DNA of 64,000 nt from Thermococcus sp. (GTDB lineage Archaea; Methanobacteriota_B; Thermococci; Thermococcales; Thermococcaceae), in assembly GCF_015521605.1 (NCBI RefSeq), contig NZ_WANV01000031.1:1-64000 (forward strand), in the 5' to 3' direction. The notes beneath the pieces were generated by a model. That model worked only from the letters and a program-made list of their open reading frames with translations, ran no database searches and was not told where the DNA came from. The position numbers and the translations under genes were made by a program. Positions 23,493-32,315 of this stretch are shown in pieces. Position 1 is the stretch's first letter; each line of letters opens with the position of its first letter.

Positions 23493-23502
23493 GGTTAAAT
23501 AC
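23493..23502 (+). promoter_or_regulatory. TATA box of the CopB-type ATPase gene
   Basis: GGTTAAATAC lies about 25-30 nt before the preferred ATG at 23524. The position also argues against the upstream in-frame ATG at 23491, which falls inside the promoter. Confidence 0.5.
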
Positions 23503-23523
23503 TATGCCGAGGAGATTCTACTC

Positions 23524-25704
23524 ATGGTGTTGGACATGAAAGGGAAGGAAGATGTGCACGGGGAGCACGTGCACGAGGAGATGGAGAGAGCCCCCGGAAT
23601 GGAGGATATGGAGCACGGAGAGCACCTCCATGGAGGTACGCATGGGGAACACGAAACCGCTGGCCATGCAGGCCACGAACATGGGGGTCACGAGGGGCAT
23701 GAAATGGAGGCCCACAAGGGTCACGACCATGAGGGCCACGAAGGGCACGAACACTCCCACGCGGAGCACCACAGGATGATGATGGAGGACTTCAAGAAGC
23801 GATTCATCGTTTCCGTGATACTGACGATTCCAATCCTGATTCTGTCCCCGCTGATACAGAACTTCTTTGGATTCGAGCTGACGTTTCCCGGCGACCACTA
23901 CGTTCTCTTCGGTCTCTCGGCGGTGGTCTACTTCTACGGCGGCTGGCCGTTCCTGAAGGGCATGAGGGACGAGCTGAAGAAAAAGCTGCCGGGAATGATG
24001 ACCCTGATAGCGCTGGCAATCACGGTTGCCTTCTTCTACAGCGCCGCGGTAACTTTTGGCCTTCCGGGCAAGACCTTCTACTGGGAGCTGGCGACGCTTA
24101 TCGACATCATGCTCATCGGCCACTACATCGAGATGCGCTCTGTTTTGGGCGCTTCAAGGGCACTTGAAGAGCTCATAAAGCTCATGCCGACGGAGGCCCA
24201 CCTCGTAACGCCCGAGGGGATCAGGGACGTCCCGGTAAGCGAGCTGAAGAAAGGAGATATAGTCCTCGTCAAGCCGGGCGAGAAGATACCATCCGACGGT
24301 GTCATCGTCGAGGGCGAAACGAGCGTAAACGAGGCCATGCTCACAGGGGAGTCAAAGCCCGTCTACAAGAAGCCCGGGGATACCGTTATCGGCGGTTCCA
24401 TAAACCTTGAGGGCGCAATAAAGGTCAGGATAGAGAAGACAGGAAAGGACACCTACCTCATGCAGGTCGTCGAGCTCGTCAGGCAGGCGCAGGAGACACG
24501 CTCGAAGACGCAGGATCTGGCAAACAGAGCAGCTTTCTACCTCACTCTCATCGCCATAACCGCCGGAACGATAACCCTCGGCACCTGGCTCTACCTCGGC
24601 AAGCCCTTCGTCTTTGCCCTGGAGAGAATGGTGACGGTGATGGTCATAACGTGCCCGCACGCCCTCGGCCTGGCCGTGCCTCTGGTGGTCTCGGTCTCAA
24701 CCTCGATCTCGGCCAAGAAGGGAATCCTCATCAGGAACAGAGAGGCCTTCGAGAGGGCCAAGGACGTGCAGGTGGTTGTGTTCGACAAGACCGGAACGCT
24801 CACCGAGGGGAAGTTCGAGGTAACGGACATAATCCAGCTGGACGAGCTCGGCGAGGAGGAAATCCTGAAATACGCCGCGGCCCTTGAGTCCCACTCAAGC
24901 CACCCGATAGCCCAGGGAATAGTTGAGAAGGCCAAGGAACTCGGCCTTGAGCCCTACGGCGTCAGTGAGTCAAAGGTCCTGCCCGGCAAGGGCGTCCAGG
25001 GCGTCATCAACGGCAAAGAGGTTCTCGTTGTAAGCCCCGGCTTTCTCAAGGAGAACGGGCTCTGGAAGGAGGACGAGCGCGTCAAGAGGGTTCTGGAGCA
25101 GGGCAAGACTGTGGTCTTCCTGGTAATCGACGGGAAGCTCGTCGGTGCGCTCGCTCTGGCGGACAGGATAAGGCCCGAATCAAGGGAGGCAGTTGAAAAG
25201 CTCCACGAGATGGGCATAAAGGCCTACATGCTCACCGGAGACAACGCCAAGGTCGCGAAGTGGGTTGCTGAAGAACTCGGTTTGGATGGCTTCTTCGCCG
25301 AAGTCCTGCCCCACCAGAAGTCGGAGAAGGTCAAGGAGCTCCAGGATGAGGGCTACACAGTGGCCATGGTCGGCGACGGCATAAACGACGCACCGGCGCT
25401 GATTCAGGCGGACGTGGGAATAGCCATTGGAGCGGGAACAGACGTTGCGATAGAGAGCGCGGACATAATCCTCGTCAAGAACGACCCGAGGGATGTTATA
25501 ACGGCCATACACCTGGCAAGGGCCACATATAAGAAGATGATACAGAATTTGGCATGGGCTACTGGATACAACACCTTCGCGATACCCCTGGCGGCGGGAG
25601 TGCTCTACAGCTATGGAATACTCCTCAGCCCCGCCCTCGGTGCCCTGCTGATGAGCATGAGCACGGTGATAGTGGCCATCAACGCGAGGTTCCTGAAGGT
25701 CTGA
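23524..25704 (+). CDS. P1B-type ATPase with CPH motif (CopB-like copper/silver pump)
   Basis: This 726-residue membrane pump has a long His-rich N-terminal extension, about 80 residues of His, Gly, Glu and Met, in place of an HMA domain. Eight helices follow. The transport motif is CPH (VITCPHALGLAVP), the phosphorylation site DKTGTLTEG, and the hinge [19 protein letters not shown] plus a His-rich N-terminus defines the CopB/P1B-3 group, usually exporting Cu(II) or Cu/Ag. ATG 23524 is chosen because GGAGATT precedes it. It lies just after the ESCRT-III-like locus in the same direction, with its own promoter. Confidence 0.92.
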   Translation: MVLDMKGKEDVHGEHVHEEMERAPGMEDMEHGEHLHGGTHGEHETAGHAGHEHGGHEGHEMEAHKGHDHEGHEGHEHSHAEHHRMMMEDFKKRFIVSVILTIPILILSPLIQNFFGFELTFPGDHYVLFGLSAVVYFYGGWPFLKGMRDELKKKLPGMMTLIALAITVAFFYSAAVTFGLPGKTFYWELATLIDIMLIGHYIEMRSVLGASRALEELIKLMPTEAHLVTPEGIRDVPVSELKKGDIVLVKPGEKIPSDGVIVEGETSVNEAMLTGESKPVYKKPGDTVIGGSINLEGAIKVRIEKTGKDTYLMQVVELVRQAQETRSKTQDLANRAAFYLTLIAITAGTITLGTWLYLGKPFVFALERMVTVMVITCPHALGLAVPLVVSVSTSISAKKGILIRNREAFERAKDVQVVVFDKTGTLTEGKFEVTDIIQLDELGEEEILKYAAALESHSSHPIAQGIVEKAKELGLEPYGVSESKVLPGKGVQGVINGKEVLVVSPGFLKENGLWKEDERVKRVLEQGKTVVFLVIDGKLVGALALADRIRPESREAVEKLHEMGIKAYMLTGDNAKVAKWVAEELGLDGFFAEVLPHQKSEKVKELQDEGYTVAMVGDGINDAPALIQADVGIAIGAGTDVAIESADIILVKNDPRDVITAIHLARATYKKMIQNLAWATGYNTFAIPLAAGVLYSYGILLSPALGALLMSMSTVIVAINARFLKV

Positions 25705-25708
25705 GGGG

Positions 25709-27097
25709 CTACACCCCCCGACTTTTTGACTCTTTTTGCAATTCCGGGAAGTCTCCTATATCAAAGACCAGGTATCCCTTCTCTCTCAGCTCCTTCTTGC
25801 TCTCGACGTGCCTTGCGATAAGCCCGTGGTACCTTCCCTCCCCTTTGATGTTAACCATCTCACTCTTCTTCTCCAGATTCCTGAGAACCCTAAGAGCCTC
25901 TCCTCGGGAGAGCTCTTTCCATTTCACCTCAAAGAAGCCCGCATCGCCGGTGAGACTGTTCACCGCCACGAGGTCTATCTCCTCCCTCCTGTCCCACCAC
26001 CTCCCTATCTTCGTGAACCTGAACGGCAGTTTCCCCCGTGAGTTAAGCGTTATCAGAAACTCCCTGGCAACCCTCTCAAAGACCCCACCGAGGTATCCGT
26101 TGAAGTCTTCCCTGAAGTCCTCGAAGCTTATTGCCCCTATCTCGATATCATCCCTGTAGGGATACACGAAGCGGAGCCAGAAGCGGTAGTAGAAGTCCTT
26201 AACCCTGTAAATGCCAAACCTCCTCCTCTGCCTCATTGTCACCGGAAACTCCTTGTAAACGAGGTCGAGTGTTTCGAGGGTCTTCAGGTACTTCGGCAGG
26301 TTGGTTACCGCGACTTTCGTCTCGTTGGCTATCTCGGTGAGCTTCGTCTTCCCCTCGTTTATCGCCCTGAGTATGTTGAGGTATGTCACCGGCTCCCTCA
26401 GCTCGTCTTTCAGGAGTCTTTCGGCGTCTTCGTAGAGGATGCTCACCCTGCTGTAAAAGTTGCGCTCTATGTTATCCTCGACGCTCATGGAGTCGTCGAA
26501 GTGCTGGAGGTACGCCGGAATCCCGTCTATGACCCCATAGACCTTCACGAGTTCCTCCCACGAGTAGCGGGGAAATGCTTCCCGGAGATGGAAGAACCCG
26601 AGGGTAGAAAGTCTTATCTGCGCCGTCCTCCTTCCGTACAGAGGGTTTTTGTAGCTCATCAGGCTCTCCATCGTGGATATCGAGGACCCCATAAGGATCA
26701 GCATGATTTTCGAGTCCGTGAGTATTTCGTCCCAGATGTACTGAAAGGTGGAGGGGATTGACTTACTCTCCTCGACCCAGTACGGGAACTCGTCTATAAC
26801 GAAGATCAGCTTCCCGAACGTTCTAACCTCCTCAAAGAATTCCTCCAGGTTCCGAGCCTCGATGAAGACGTTGAACTTCCTGTTGAAGCTCCTGAGCAGG
26901 CGGTCGAGCTCAAGCTCCATCGGCTCCTTCCTTGCTAGGAAATAAAAGCTCCGCTTCCCCCTTATGAACTGCTTTACAAGCTCCGTTTTCCCTATTCTCC
27001 TGCGCCCGTAGATGAGCACCAAATGCGCCCTGTCCTGAGTGTAGAGCTCCTCAAGGGCCTTGAGTTCGGGTTCGCGGTCGATGAATTTTAGTATCAT
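25709..27097 (-). CDS. Archaeal ATPase (ATPase_2) with winged helix and DUF234-like nuclease-fold domain
   Basis: This 462-residue protein opens with FIDREPELKALEELY and a P-loop IYGRRRIGKTELVKQF near residue 30. Walker B is LIFVIDEFPYW and sensor region MGSSIS. A winged helix (about 255-305; LTEIANETKVAVTNLPKYL) and a C-terminal domain follow with EIDLVAVN and GFFEVKWK, a PD-(D/E)XK-like core. This family is abundant in Thermococcales and often varies between strains. The role may be nucleic-acid related, but no single activity is established. ATG 27097 is chosen because ATG 27112 falls in the A/T-rich promoter (TTTAATA near 27115). Confidence 0.85.
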   Translation of the reverse strand: MILKFIDREPELKALEELYTQDRAHLVLIYGRRRIGKTELVKQFIRGKRSFYFLARKEPMELELDRLLRSFNRKFNVFIEARNLEEFFEEVRTFGKLIFVIDEFPYWVEESKSIPSTFQYIWDEILTDSKIMLILMGSSISTMESLMSYKNPLYGRRTAQIRLSTLGFFHLREAFPRYSWEELVKVYGVIDGIPAYLQHFDDSMSVEDNIERNFYSRVSILYEDAERLLKDELREPVTYLNILRAINEGKTKLTEIANETKVAVTNLPKYLKTLETLDLVYKEFPVTMRQRRRFGIYRVKDFYYRFWLRFVYPYRDDIEIGAISFEDFREDFNGYLGGVFERVAREFLITLNSRGKLPFRFTKIGRWWDRREEIDLVAVNSLTGDAGFFEVKWKELSRGEALRVLRNLEKKSEMVNIKGEGRYHGLIARHVESKKELREKGYLVFDIGDFPELQKESKSRGV

Positions 27098-27235
27098 GAT
27101 ATTAAATATCACGCTATTAAATTTAAGCGTTTCGGTATCCGGAGCGGTTTTAACGTTGCGCTTTCACGGAGACTGCATTAATGGGTCCAAAACCCCTCTG
27201 TTACTTTATTATTTGTTAAAATTTCCCCCTGTCTC

Positions 27236-27267
27236 TTTCCTATCTGCCAACAATAAGCCCTATAGCC
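27236..27267 (+). promoter_or_regulatory. Metal-gene promoter element upstream of the SHOCT gene
   Basis: TTTCCTATCTGCCAACA followed by ATAAGCCC and TATAGCC. By eye 25 of 32 positions equal the element at 5427-5458. It lies about 35-60 nt before the SHOCT-protein start. Confidence 0.6.
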
Positions 27268-27299
27268 CTTACCACTGAGTAGTATTCGAGGGGATCAAA

Positions 27300-27599
27300 A
27301 TGATGTTTGAAAGCGTTGGAAATGAATTCCTAACCCATGTTGGAGAAGGAGAATGGGGGTGGCACGACATGATGGGATTCGGATGGTTTGGCTGGTTCGG
27401 GGCAATATTCATGCTCCTGTTCTGGGTGCTGATAATCGTTGGGATAGTCTGGTTCGTTAAATGGCTCGTCGAGAGGGACTCAGGCGGGACTGGATCATCA
27501 AAGAGAAGGGCCCTCGAAATCCTCGACGAACAGTACGCACGGGGCGAAATAGACGACGAGGAGTACGAGAGGAGAAGGAGAAGGCTCCTGGAGGGTTGA
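27300..27599 (+). CDS. Small membrane protein with C-terminal SHOCT domain
   Basis: This 99-residue protein has a Trp/Gly/Phe-rich lead (GEWGWHDMMGFGWFGWFG), one hydrophobic helix (about 35-58), a short Gly/Ser linker and a C-terminal SHOCT motif (ALEILDEQYARGEIDDEEYERRRRRL). SHOCT is a short oligomerisation or partner-binding helix pair found at the ends of many bacterial and archaeal membrane proteins. The role is unknown, but the metal-gene element upstream places it in the putative metal regulon. Two ATGs, 27300 and 27303, are adjacent. Confidence 0.85.
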   Translation: MMFESVGNEFLTHVGEGEWGWHDMMGFGWFGWFGAIFMLLFWVLIIVGIVWFVKWLVERDSGGTGSSKRRALEILDEQYARGEIDDEEYERRRRRLLEG

Positions 27600-27675
27600 T
27601 GCTCTTTTCGCCTATTTTCATGTTTTTGTTTCTAACTGGCCTCTGATAACTGCTGGATGAACGGGGGCTGTGGCG

Positions 27676-28233
27676 ATGGGCCTGGAGGAATACTGCCCAA
27701 AGGAGATTCATTCTATTGTCGAAAGGATCAAAAGTGGCCCGGCTGAGTTCCTGAGGTGTAGACCACGTAAGGGCTTTTCCCACTGTATTATGGTGGCTGT
27801 TCTTATCGATGCGGAAATCGGGGAAGTCTTCCCTTTGGTGTCGGACATCAGTAATCTAGCACTGTTCTGGCAGGAATACGAGTTCAGAACCGAGGGCGAT
27901 GGGAGACTGAAAAAAGGGCTGGTGTACCATACCCGGAAAAAGGGGGCCAAAAGGTGGGTAAAATACCGGATTACGGGGTTTAAGGAGAACTTCTTCTATT
28001 CCGGGGAGATGGTGGGGGGAGAGGCATTTTTAAAGGACCTGAGGTATGAGCACTGCTTTATCCCTGCAGACGGCGTGACACTGAGCGTCGAAAGGATCAA
28101 TTACACCCTTCGTGGAGGTTTTCTGGGACGGGTTCTGAACCTCCTGATAGTGGAGCGCATCATTAAAAAGGAGCTCTTAAGGGCACACTCAAGGCTAAAA
28201 GAAGTGGCGGAAAAAAGAAAGCTCCGCAGTTAA
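27676..28233 (+). CDS. SRPBCC/START-like protein
   Basis: This 185-residue protein has a helix-grip pattern: a strand with VAVLIDAEIGEVFPLVSDISNLALF, alternating strands (GLVYHTRKKG, VKYRITGFKENFFYSGEM) and a long C-terminal helix (RIIKKELLRAHSRLKEVAEK). This matches the polyketide-cyclase/SRPBCC fold that binds hydrophobic ligands. An N-terminal segment with Cys (EYCPKEIH, LRCRPRKG) precedes it. Ligand and partner are unknown. ATG 27676 is used; GTG 27670 is possible. It is convergent with the methyltransferase gene, with the stop codons nearly touching. Confidence 0.7.
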   Translation: MGLEEYCPKEIHSIVERIKSGPAEFLRCRPRKGFSHCIMVAVLIDAEIGEVFPLVSDISNLALFWQEYEFRTEGDGRLKKGLVYHTRKKGAKRWVKYRITGFKENFFYSGEMVGGEAFLKDLRYEHCFIPADGVTLSVERINYTLRGGFLGRVLNLLIVERIIKKELLRAHSRLKEVAEKRKLRS

Positions 28234-28961
28234 GCAAACACCGCCTTGTAGAGCCCTATCAGTATGCCGTCGACCTCGCAGTGCAGTCCGAGGGGCCTCA
28301 CTTCAGCCTTTCTAAAGACCCGCAGGCCCATTCCCCTCATCTCCTCTATTGAGAACCCAAGGTGCGTGTCCTTCAGGGTGTCCTTGAACTCGTCGTGCCC
28401 GTGTTTGAGGACGTCTATGATAACGGCCTTGCCCCCATCTTCGAGGACGTCTCTGATGCTCCTCAGGACTTCCTCCGGGTTGAGGAAGTGGTGGAATGCG
28501 AGGGTTGAGACGACCACGTCGAACTTCTCGGGCACGTCGAGCCCGTAGTGGTCGTTGGCTATTCTTATGGAGTCCCTTATCCTCTCCGCGACGCCCCACA
28601 CGGGAGTTATGTCCTTCCCTTTGAGCCTCTTTAGCATGCTCGGCGTTATGTCAAATCCGTAGACCTCCACTTTGATTCCCTTCTCCTCAAGCTTCCTCTT
28701 CACGCGCTCCGTGAAGAACCCCGAGCCGGCCGCAACGTCGAGTATGCGCACCCCCTTCCTTCCCAGCTTCAGAACTTCCCGTGCTATCTCCTCCACGAGC
28801 CGCTCTATGCACTCGTCCCTCAGGTAGTCCCGAACTATGTCGTCCCTTTCCGGGGCCTCGGTCTCGAAGTACTCTATCTGCTCCACCAATTCGTTTACGG
28901 CCTTCTCATCAAAGCCCAGCCTCTCAAGGAACGCCCTGATCTCCTCGATGCCCGGTATCAT
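28230..28961 (-). CDS. Class I SAM-dependent methyltransferase, third gene of the transsulfuration operon
   Basis: This 243-residue protein has motif I ILDVAAGSGFFTERV near residue 70, the acidic loop VYGFDITPSMLKRL, and FDVVVSTLAFHHFLNPEEV. A helical N-terminal segment precedes them (about 1-55). The methyl acceptor is unknown. Its ATG overlaps the stop of the CGL-like gene (ATGA), so the three genes 28230-31287 make a tight operon. A link to homocysteine/SAM recycling is attractive: methylation yields S-adenosylhomocysteine, a source of homocysteine, which the two partner enzymes convert onward. Confidence 0.85.
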   Translation of the reverse strand: MIPGIEEIRAFLERLGFDEKAVNELVEQIEYFETEAPERDDIVRDYLRDECIERLVEEIAREVLKLGRKGVRILDVAAGSGFFTERVKRKLEEKGIKVEVYGFDITPSMLKRLKGKDITPVWGVAERIRDSIRIANDHYGLDVPEKFDVVVSTLAFHHFLNPEEVLRSIRDVLEDGGKAVIIDVLKHGHDEFKDTLKDTHLGFSIEEMRGMGLRVFRKAEVRPLGLHCEVDGILIGLYKAVFA

Positions 28962-30115
28962 GCTCTCACCGCCTCAAAGCCCCTCTCAAGGTCCTCAATA
29001 AGGTCTTCGACGTCCTCTATTCCCACCGAGACCCTGATGAGGGAGTCCCTTATGCCGACCCTCTCCCTCTCCTCCTTTGGAACCGATGCGTGGGTCATGA
29101 GCGCAGGCAGCTCTATGAGCGACTCGACACCGCCGAGGCTCTCCGCGAGGGCAAATATTTTCAGGCTCTCCACGAACCTCACCGCCTCCTCAAGCCCGCC
29201 TTTGAGCTCGAAGGACAGCATTCCGCCGAAGCCCCGCATCTGCCTCTTCGCGAGCTCATGCTGGGGGTGGGATGGTAAGCCGGGGTAGTAAACGCGCTCA
29301 ATCAGCGGGTGCTCCTCCAGATACCTCGCAATCTTCATGGCGTTCTTTTCGTGCCTCTCCATCCTGACGGCGAGGGTTTTGATGCCCCTCATGACCAGCC
29401 AGGAATCGAAGGGCGAAAGGATTGCCCCAACCGCGTTCTGGTGGAACTTCAGCCTCTCATAGATTTCATCGTCGTTCACCATCACCGCTCCCCCGACAAC
29501 GTCGGAGTGGCCACCGAGGTACTTGGTGACGCTGTGGAGGACTATGTCGGCCCCGAGGTCAAGGGGATTCTGGAAGTAAGGGCTCGCGAAGGTGTTGTCA
29601 ACAACTACCATGATGTCCCTCTCATGGGCAATCTCGGCTATCGCCTTGATGTCCGCGAGCTTTAGGAGGGGGTTCGTGGGTGTTTCGAGCCAGACCATCC
29701 TTGTGTTCTCCCTTATCGCCCTCCTCACGTTCTCCGGATCCCTCGCATCAACGTAGGTGAATTCAATGCCGAAGCGCTCCATCACCTGGTTGAAGAGCCT
29801 CTTTGTCCCGCCGTAGAGGTCGTCAAACGCTATGACGTGGTCGCCCTTCCTGAGAAGAGCGAGGAGTATCGTTGACTCCGCCGCTAATCCTGAAGAGAAT
29901 GCGAGCCCGTACTTTGCGTTCTCAAGCGCCGCCAGCTTTCTCTCAAGGCTCTCCCTCGTGGGGTTGCCGCTCCTTGAGTAGACGTAGCCCTCCTCGACCT
30001 CCCTTATGCTCCTCTTCGCGAAGGTTGTTGAGAGGTGGATTGGAGATACGACGTCGCCATGCTGCATGCCCTCCGGCTCTTCGCCGACGTGGATTGCTCT
30101 GGTCGAGAACCTCAT
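28958..30115 (-). CDS. Cystathionine gamma-lyase/synthase-type PLP enzyme
   Basis: This 385-residue enzyme of the Cys/Met metabolism PLP family shows SRSGNPTRESLERKLAALE, SSGLAAESTILLALL, the dimer Tyr region and the PLP Lys in LHSVTKYLGGHSDVVGG near residue 195. The late motif is SLGGVESLIELPALMTHAS. It should act on cystathionine or O-acyl-homoserine; with a CBS-like partner, cystathionine gamma-lyase in the reverse transsulfuration path to cysteine is most likely. The start (ATG 30115) overlaps the upstream stop (ATGA). The earlier in-frame start at 30172 would run into the upstream gene. Confidence 0.9.
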   Translation of the reverse strand: MRFSTRAIHVGEEPEGMQHGDVVSPIHLSTTFAKRSIREVEEGYVYSRSGNPTRESLERKLAALENAKYGLAFSSGLAAESTILLALLRKGDHVIAFDDLYGGTKRLFNQVMERFGIEFTYVDARDPENVRRAIRENTRMVWLETPTNPLLKLADIKAIAEIAHERDIMVVVDNTFASPYFQNPLDLGADIVLHSVTKYLGGHSDVVGGAVMVNDDEIYERLKFHQNAVGAILSPFDSWLVMRGIKTLAVRMERHEKNAMKIARYLEEHPLIERVYYPGLPSHPQHELAKRQMRGFGGMLSFELKGGLEEAVRFVESLKIFALAESLGGVESLIELPALMTHASVPKEERERVGIRDSLIRVSVGIEDVEDLIEDLERGFEAVRA

Positions 30116-31287
30116 CTCAGCACCCCCATAACCTTCTCGTCGTCGACCTCGAAGCCGTTCGCGATGAGCCACTCGTCGTTGAAGACCTTCGTGAGGTAGT
30201 TCCTTCCGGTGTCGGGGAATATCACGACGACCTTCTTACCCTCGATACCCTTCTCCTTGAGGTACTTTACAGTCCCGTAAAGGGCTGCACCGGATGAGCC
30301 TCCAGCTAAGATGCCCTCCTTCCTCGCGAGGAAGCGGGTCATTGCGAAGGCTTCCTGGTCATTGACGACAACCATATCGTCAACGAGGCTCAGGTCAACG
30401 GTCTCCGGAAGGAGGTCTTCTCCTATCCCCTCAACGAGGTAGGGGTGGGCTTTCTTGAGGGCCTCCTCAAGGCTCATCCCCTTCTTGACGAGGCTGTATA
30501 TCGAGCCTACCGGGTCAACGCCTATTATTTTCACGTCTTTCTTCCTCTCCTTGAGGTAGCGCCCAATTCCGGTTATCGTCCCGCCGGTGCCTATTCCGGC
30601 GAAGAGGTAGTCTACCTCACCCTTCGTCTGCTCCCATATCTCCCTCGCTGTCGTCTCGTAGTGTGCCTGGGGATTGTATTTGTTGAAGTACTGGTTAGGG
30701 ATGTATGCGTAGGGGGTCTCCTCCACTTCCTCCTCAAGGATCGCTCTGAGCTCGTCGAGCTTCTCCTCATCAACGAGCCGCTGGACGTATTCGACTATCT
30801 CCCTGAGCTCCTCCCTCGTTATCGCCCTCCCCTTCTTCCATATGAGGTTCCTCACCGCCTCGGCCACCTTGTAGTAGGAGTTCGGGTCGTCTGGCGCGAC
30901 GGCCGTCGGCGTCCTGATGACGAATGCCCCCATCGCCCTTAGGAGGAGCTCCTTCTCGGTGCTCATCTTGTCCGGCATAGTGAAGACAGTCATGTATCCC
31001 TCATCCGCCGCGACCAGCGCAAGACCCACGCCAGTGTTGCCGGAGGTGGGCTCGACTATAACGCCGCCTTCGACGATCTTGCCCTCCCTCTTCGCCCCTT
31101 CTATCATGTACTTCCCTATCCTGTCCTTTATGCTCCCCCCAGGGTTGAAGAACTCCACCTTGGCGTAGAGCTCGTTTTTGAGGTCGAAGTACCTCTCGAT
31201 CTTCCTCAGCCTCACGAGGGGTGTGTTGCCTATGGTCTGGACGATGTCGTCATAAGTACTCAATTTTGTGTAATTTTCTATTATCAT
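30112..31287 (-). CDS. Cystathionine beta-synthase/cysteine synthase-type PLP enzyme
   Basis: This 391-residue fold-type II PLP enzyme begins with YDDIVQTIGNTPLVRL and shows the Lys-containing motif NPGGSIKDRIGKYMIEGA, PTSGNTGVGLAL and the phosphate loop GIGTGGTITGIGRYL. Between about residues 150 and 200 it has a helical, charged insert (ITREELREIVEYVQRL and EEKLDELRAILEEE) that short cysteine synthases lack. No C-terminal CBS-domain pair is present. It should make cystathionine from serine and homocysteine, or cysteine from O-phosphoserine or O-acetylserine. ATG 31287 follows GGTGATG; a TATA box lies about 35 nt upstream. Head of a three-gene operon. Confidence 0.88.
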   Translation of the reverse strand: MIIENYTKLSTYDDIVQTIGNTPLVRLRKIERYFDLKNELYAKVEFFNPGGSIKDRIGKYMIEGAKREGKIVEGGVIVEPTSGNTGVGLALVAADEGYMTVFTMPDKMSTEKELLLRAMGAFVIRTPTAVAPDDPNSYYKVAEAVRNLIWKKGRAITREELREIVEYVQRLVDEEKLDELRAILEEEVEETPYAYIPNQYFNKYNPQAHYETTAREIWEQTKGEVDYLFAGIGTGGTITGIGRYLKERKKDVKIIGVDPVGSIYSLVKKGMSLEEALKKAHPYLVEGIGEDLLPETVDLSLVDDMVVVNDQEAFAMTRFLARKEGILAGGSSGAALYGTVKYLKEKGIEGKKVVVIFPDTGRNYLTKVFNDEWLIANGFEVDDEKVMGVLR

Positions 31288-31316
31288 GCCCATCACCTGC
31301 TCATTGATGAATAAAG

Positions 31317-31331
31317 ATGCATATATATACT
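31317..31331 (-). promoter_or_regulatory. Promoter of the transsulfuration operon
   Basis: On the minus strand AAGTATATATATGCATC gives a strong TATA box about 35 nt before the CBS-like start. No clear operator was found beside it. The rest of 31332-31531 holds no gene I can support. Confidence 0.6.
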
Positions 31332-31531
31332 TTTCGGCACAAGAGCTGTCCTTTTGACGAAAGGGAAAATAATTCGTCTCTATTTAACGAAAGGTTTGAA
31401 ATAAGCGGTTTTGGACAAAAATGGGAAGTGCATTCATCTCCGACATCTGTCCCTATTCACCAAAAAGCAGCAGCTTTTCGGCCTGCTGGCTGTCCTTGCG
31501 GTATACCTTTCCGCCCTCCATGTAGGGTATC

Positions 31532-32167
31532 TCACCGTGAATTGCACTCACCCAACGGTTTTGTGGCCATGATAATCCTCACGATATCAAAGAAGAGATT
31601 CTCAACACGCCCTATCCTGAACCCGGCTAGCTTGATGTTTCTCTGCGTCTCCCGTATCGTGGATGTCCCTGTGAGTATCCTCATTATCGGGTCCATGAGA
31701 TAGAGAAGGATGTTCAAAAGCTTCGACTCGCTCTTCATATGCTCAAGGAATATGGCCTTTCCCCCGGGCTTTAGAACCCTGTAAACCTCTCTCAAGCCCT
31801 TAACAGGATCGGGCACGGTGCAGAAGACGAAGGTGCTCACAGCGGTGTCGAATATGCTGTCTTCAAACTCAAGGTTCTGGACGTCCATATGGAGGAGCCG
31901 GACGTTCTTCAGGCCGAGGTCTCTTCCCCTTCTCTCGGCTTTCTCCAGCATGCCCCTGCTGAAGTCTATCCCAATGACCTCGACGTTTCGGGGATAACAC
32001 TGGAAGTTCTTTCCCGTTCCGACGCCTACCTCAAGCACTTTCCCTTCCGCCAGAGAAAGAGCTTTAGCCCGGTACTTTGAAAACGCCCGTCTTTCCATTG
32101 GACTCTCGAAGAGATCATAAACCTTTGAAAACCTATCATACTTGCTGGCTGTTTTTGAGGTGTTCAT
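31532..32167 (-). CDS. Class I SAM-dependent methyltransferase (UbiE/phospholipid-methyltransferase-like)
   Basis: This 211-residue protein reads KYDRFSKVYDLFESPMERRAF, then motif I VLEVGVGTGKNFQCYP, the acidic loop VIGIDFSRGMLEKAERR, and FDTAVSTFVFCTVPDPVKGL followed by VLKPGGKAIFLEHM. This order matches small UbiE-like enzymes, including those acting on phosphatidylethanolamine or quinones; in Archaea the substrate is open. ATG 32167 is preferred over TTG 32170. It stands alone, divergent from the copper operon at 32316, and is separated from the CBS operon by 244 nt. Confidence 0.82.
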   Translation of the reverse strand: MNTSKTASKYDRFSKVYDLFESPMERRAFSKYRAKALSLAEGKVLEVGVGTGKNFQCYPRNVEVIGIDFSRGMLEKAERRGRDLGLKNVRLLHMDVQNLEFEDSIFDTAVSTFVFCTVPDPVKGLREVYRVLKPGGKAIFLEHMKSESKLLNILLYLMDPIMRILTGTSTIRETQRNIKLAGFRIGRVENLFFDIVRIIMATKPLGECNSR

Positions 32168-32234
32168 CAATTTAACCTTGTGAAAACATTTGATTGGCCT
32201 TATCCTTTCACCTCTGAAAGATTTAGGGAAATCC

Positions 32235-32265
32235 TTTCACATTATGTCAATGGTAAGCCTATTAT
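32235..32265 (+). promoter_or_regulatory. Metal-gene promoter element upstream of the Met-rich copper operon
   Basis: TTTCACATTATGTCAATGG then TAAGCCTATTA. Allowing single-base insertions, TTTC, CATT, TG, CAA and TAAGCC match the element at 5427-5458 in order. It lies about 50-80 nt before the Met-rich protein start. A divergent copy; confidence is lower than for the four main sites. Confidence 0.45.
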
Positions 32266-32315
32266 TCCTTCGGCCTCAATGTACAGATGGAAGCAAAATA
32301 AAGAGGTGATGCAGA

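Noticed and set aside
23491-23523. Upstream ATG as the start of the CopB-type ATPase
   Set aside because: It overlaps the TATA box GGTTAAATAC and lacks a ribosome binding site; ATG 23524 has GGAGATT.
25709-27097. Defence-island interpretation of the ATPase_2/DUF234 gene
   Set aside because: This family is common and scattered in Thermococcales; no partner defence genes or mobile-element hallmarks are adjacent.
31449-31531. Minus-strand short frame with a peptide ending QQAEKLLLFGE
   Set aside because: About 22 codons from its ATG, no ribosome binding site, and it lies directly after the methyltransferase stop; too little to call a gene or a broken C-terminus.
31288-31531. Possible tRNA or riboswitch upstream of the transsulfuration operon
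   Set aside because: No cloverleaf, T-loop or conserved aptamer pattern could be traced; only a TATA box is convincing.
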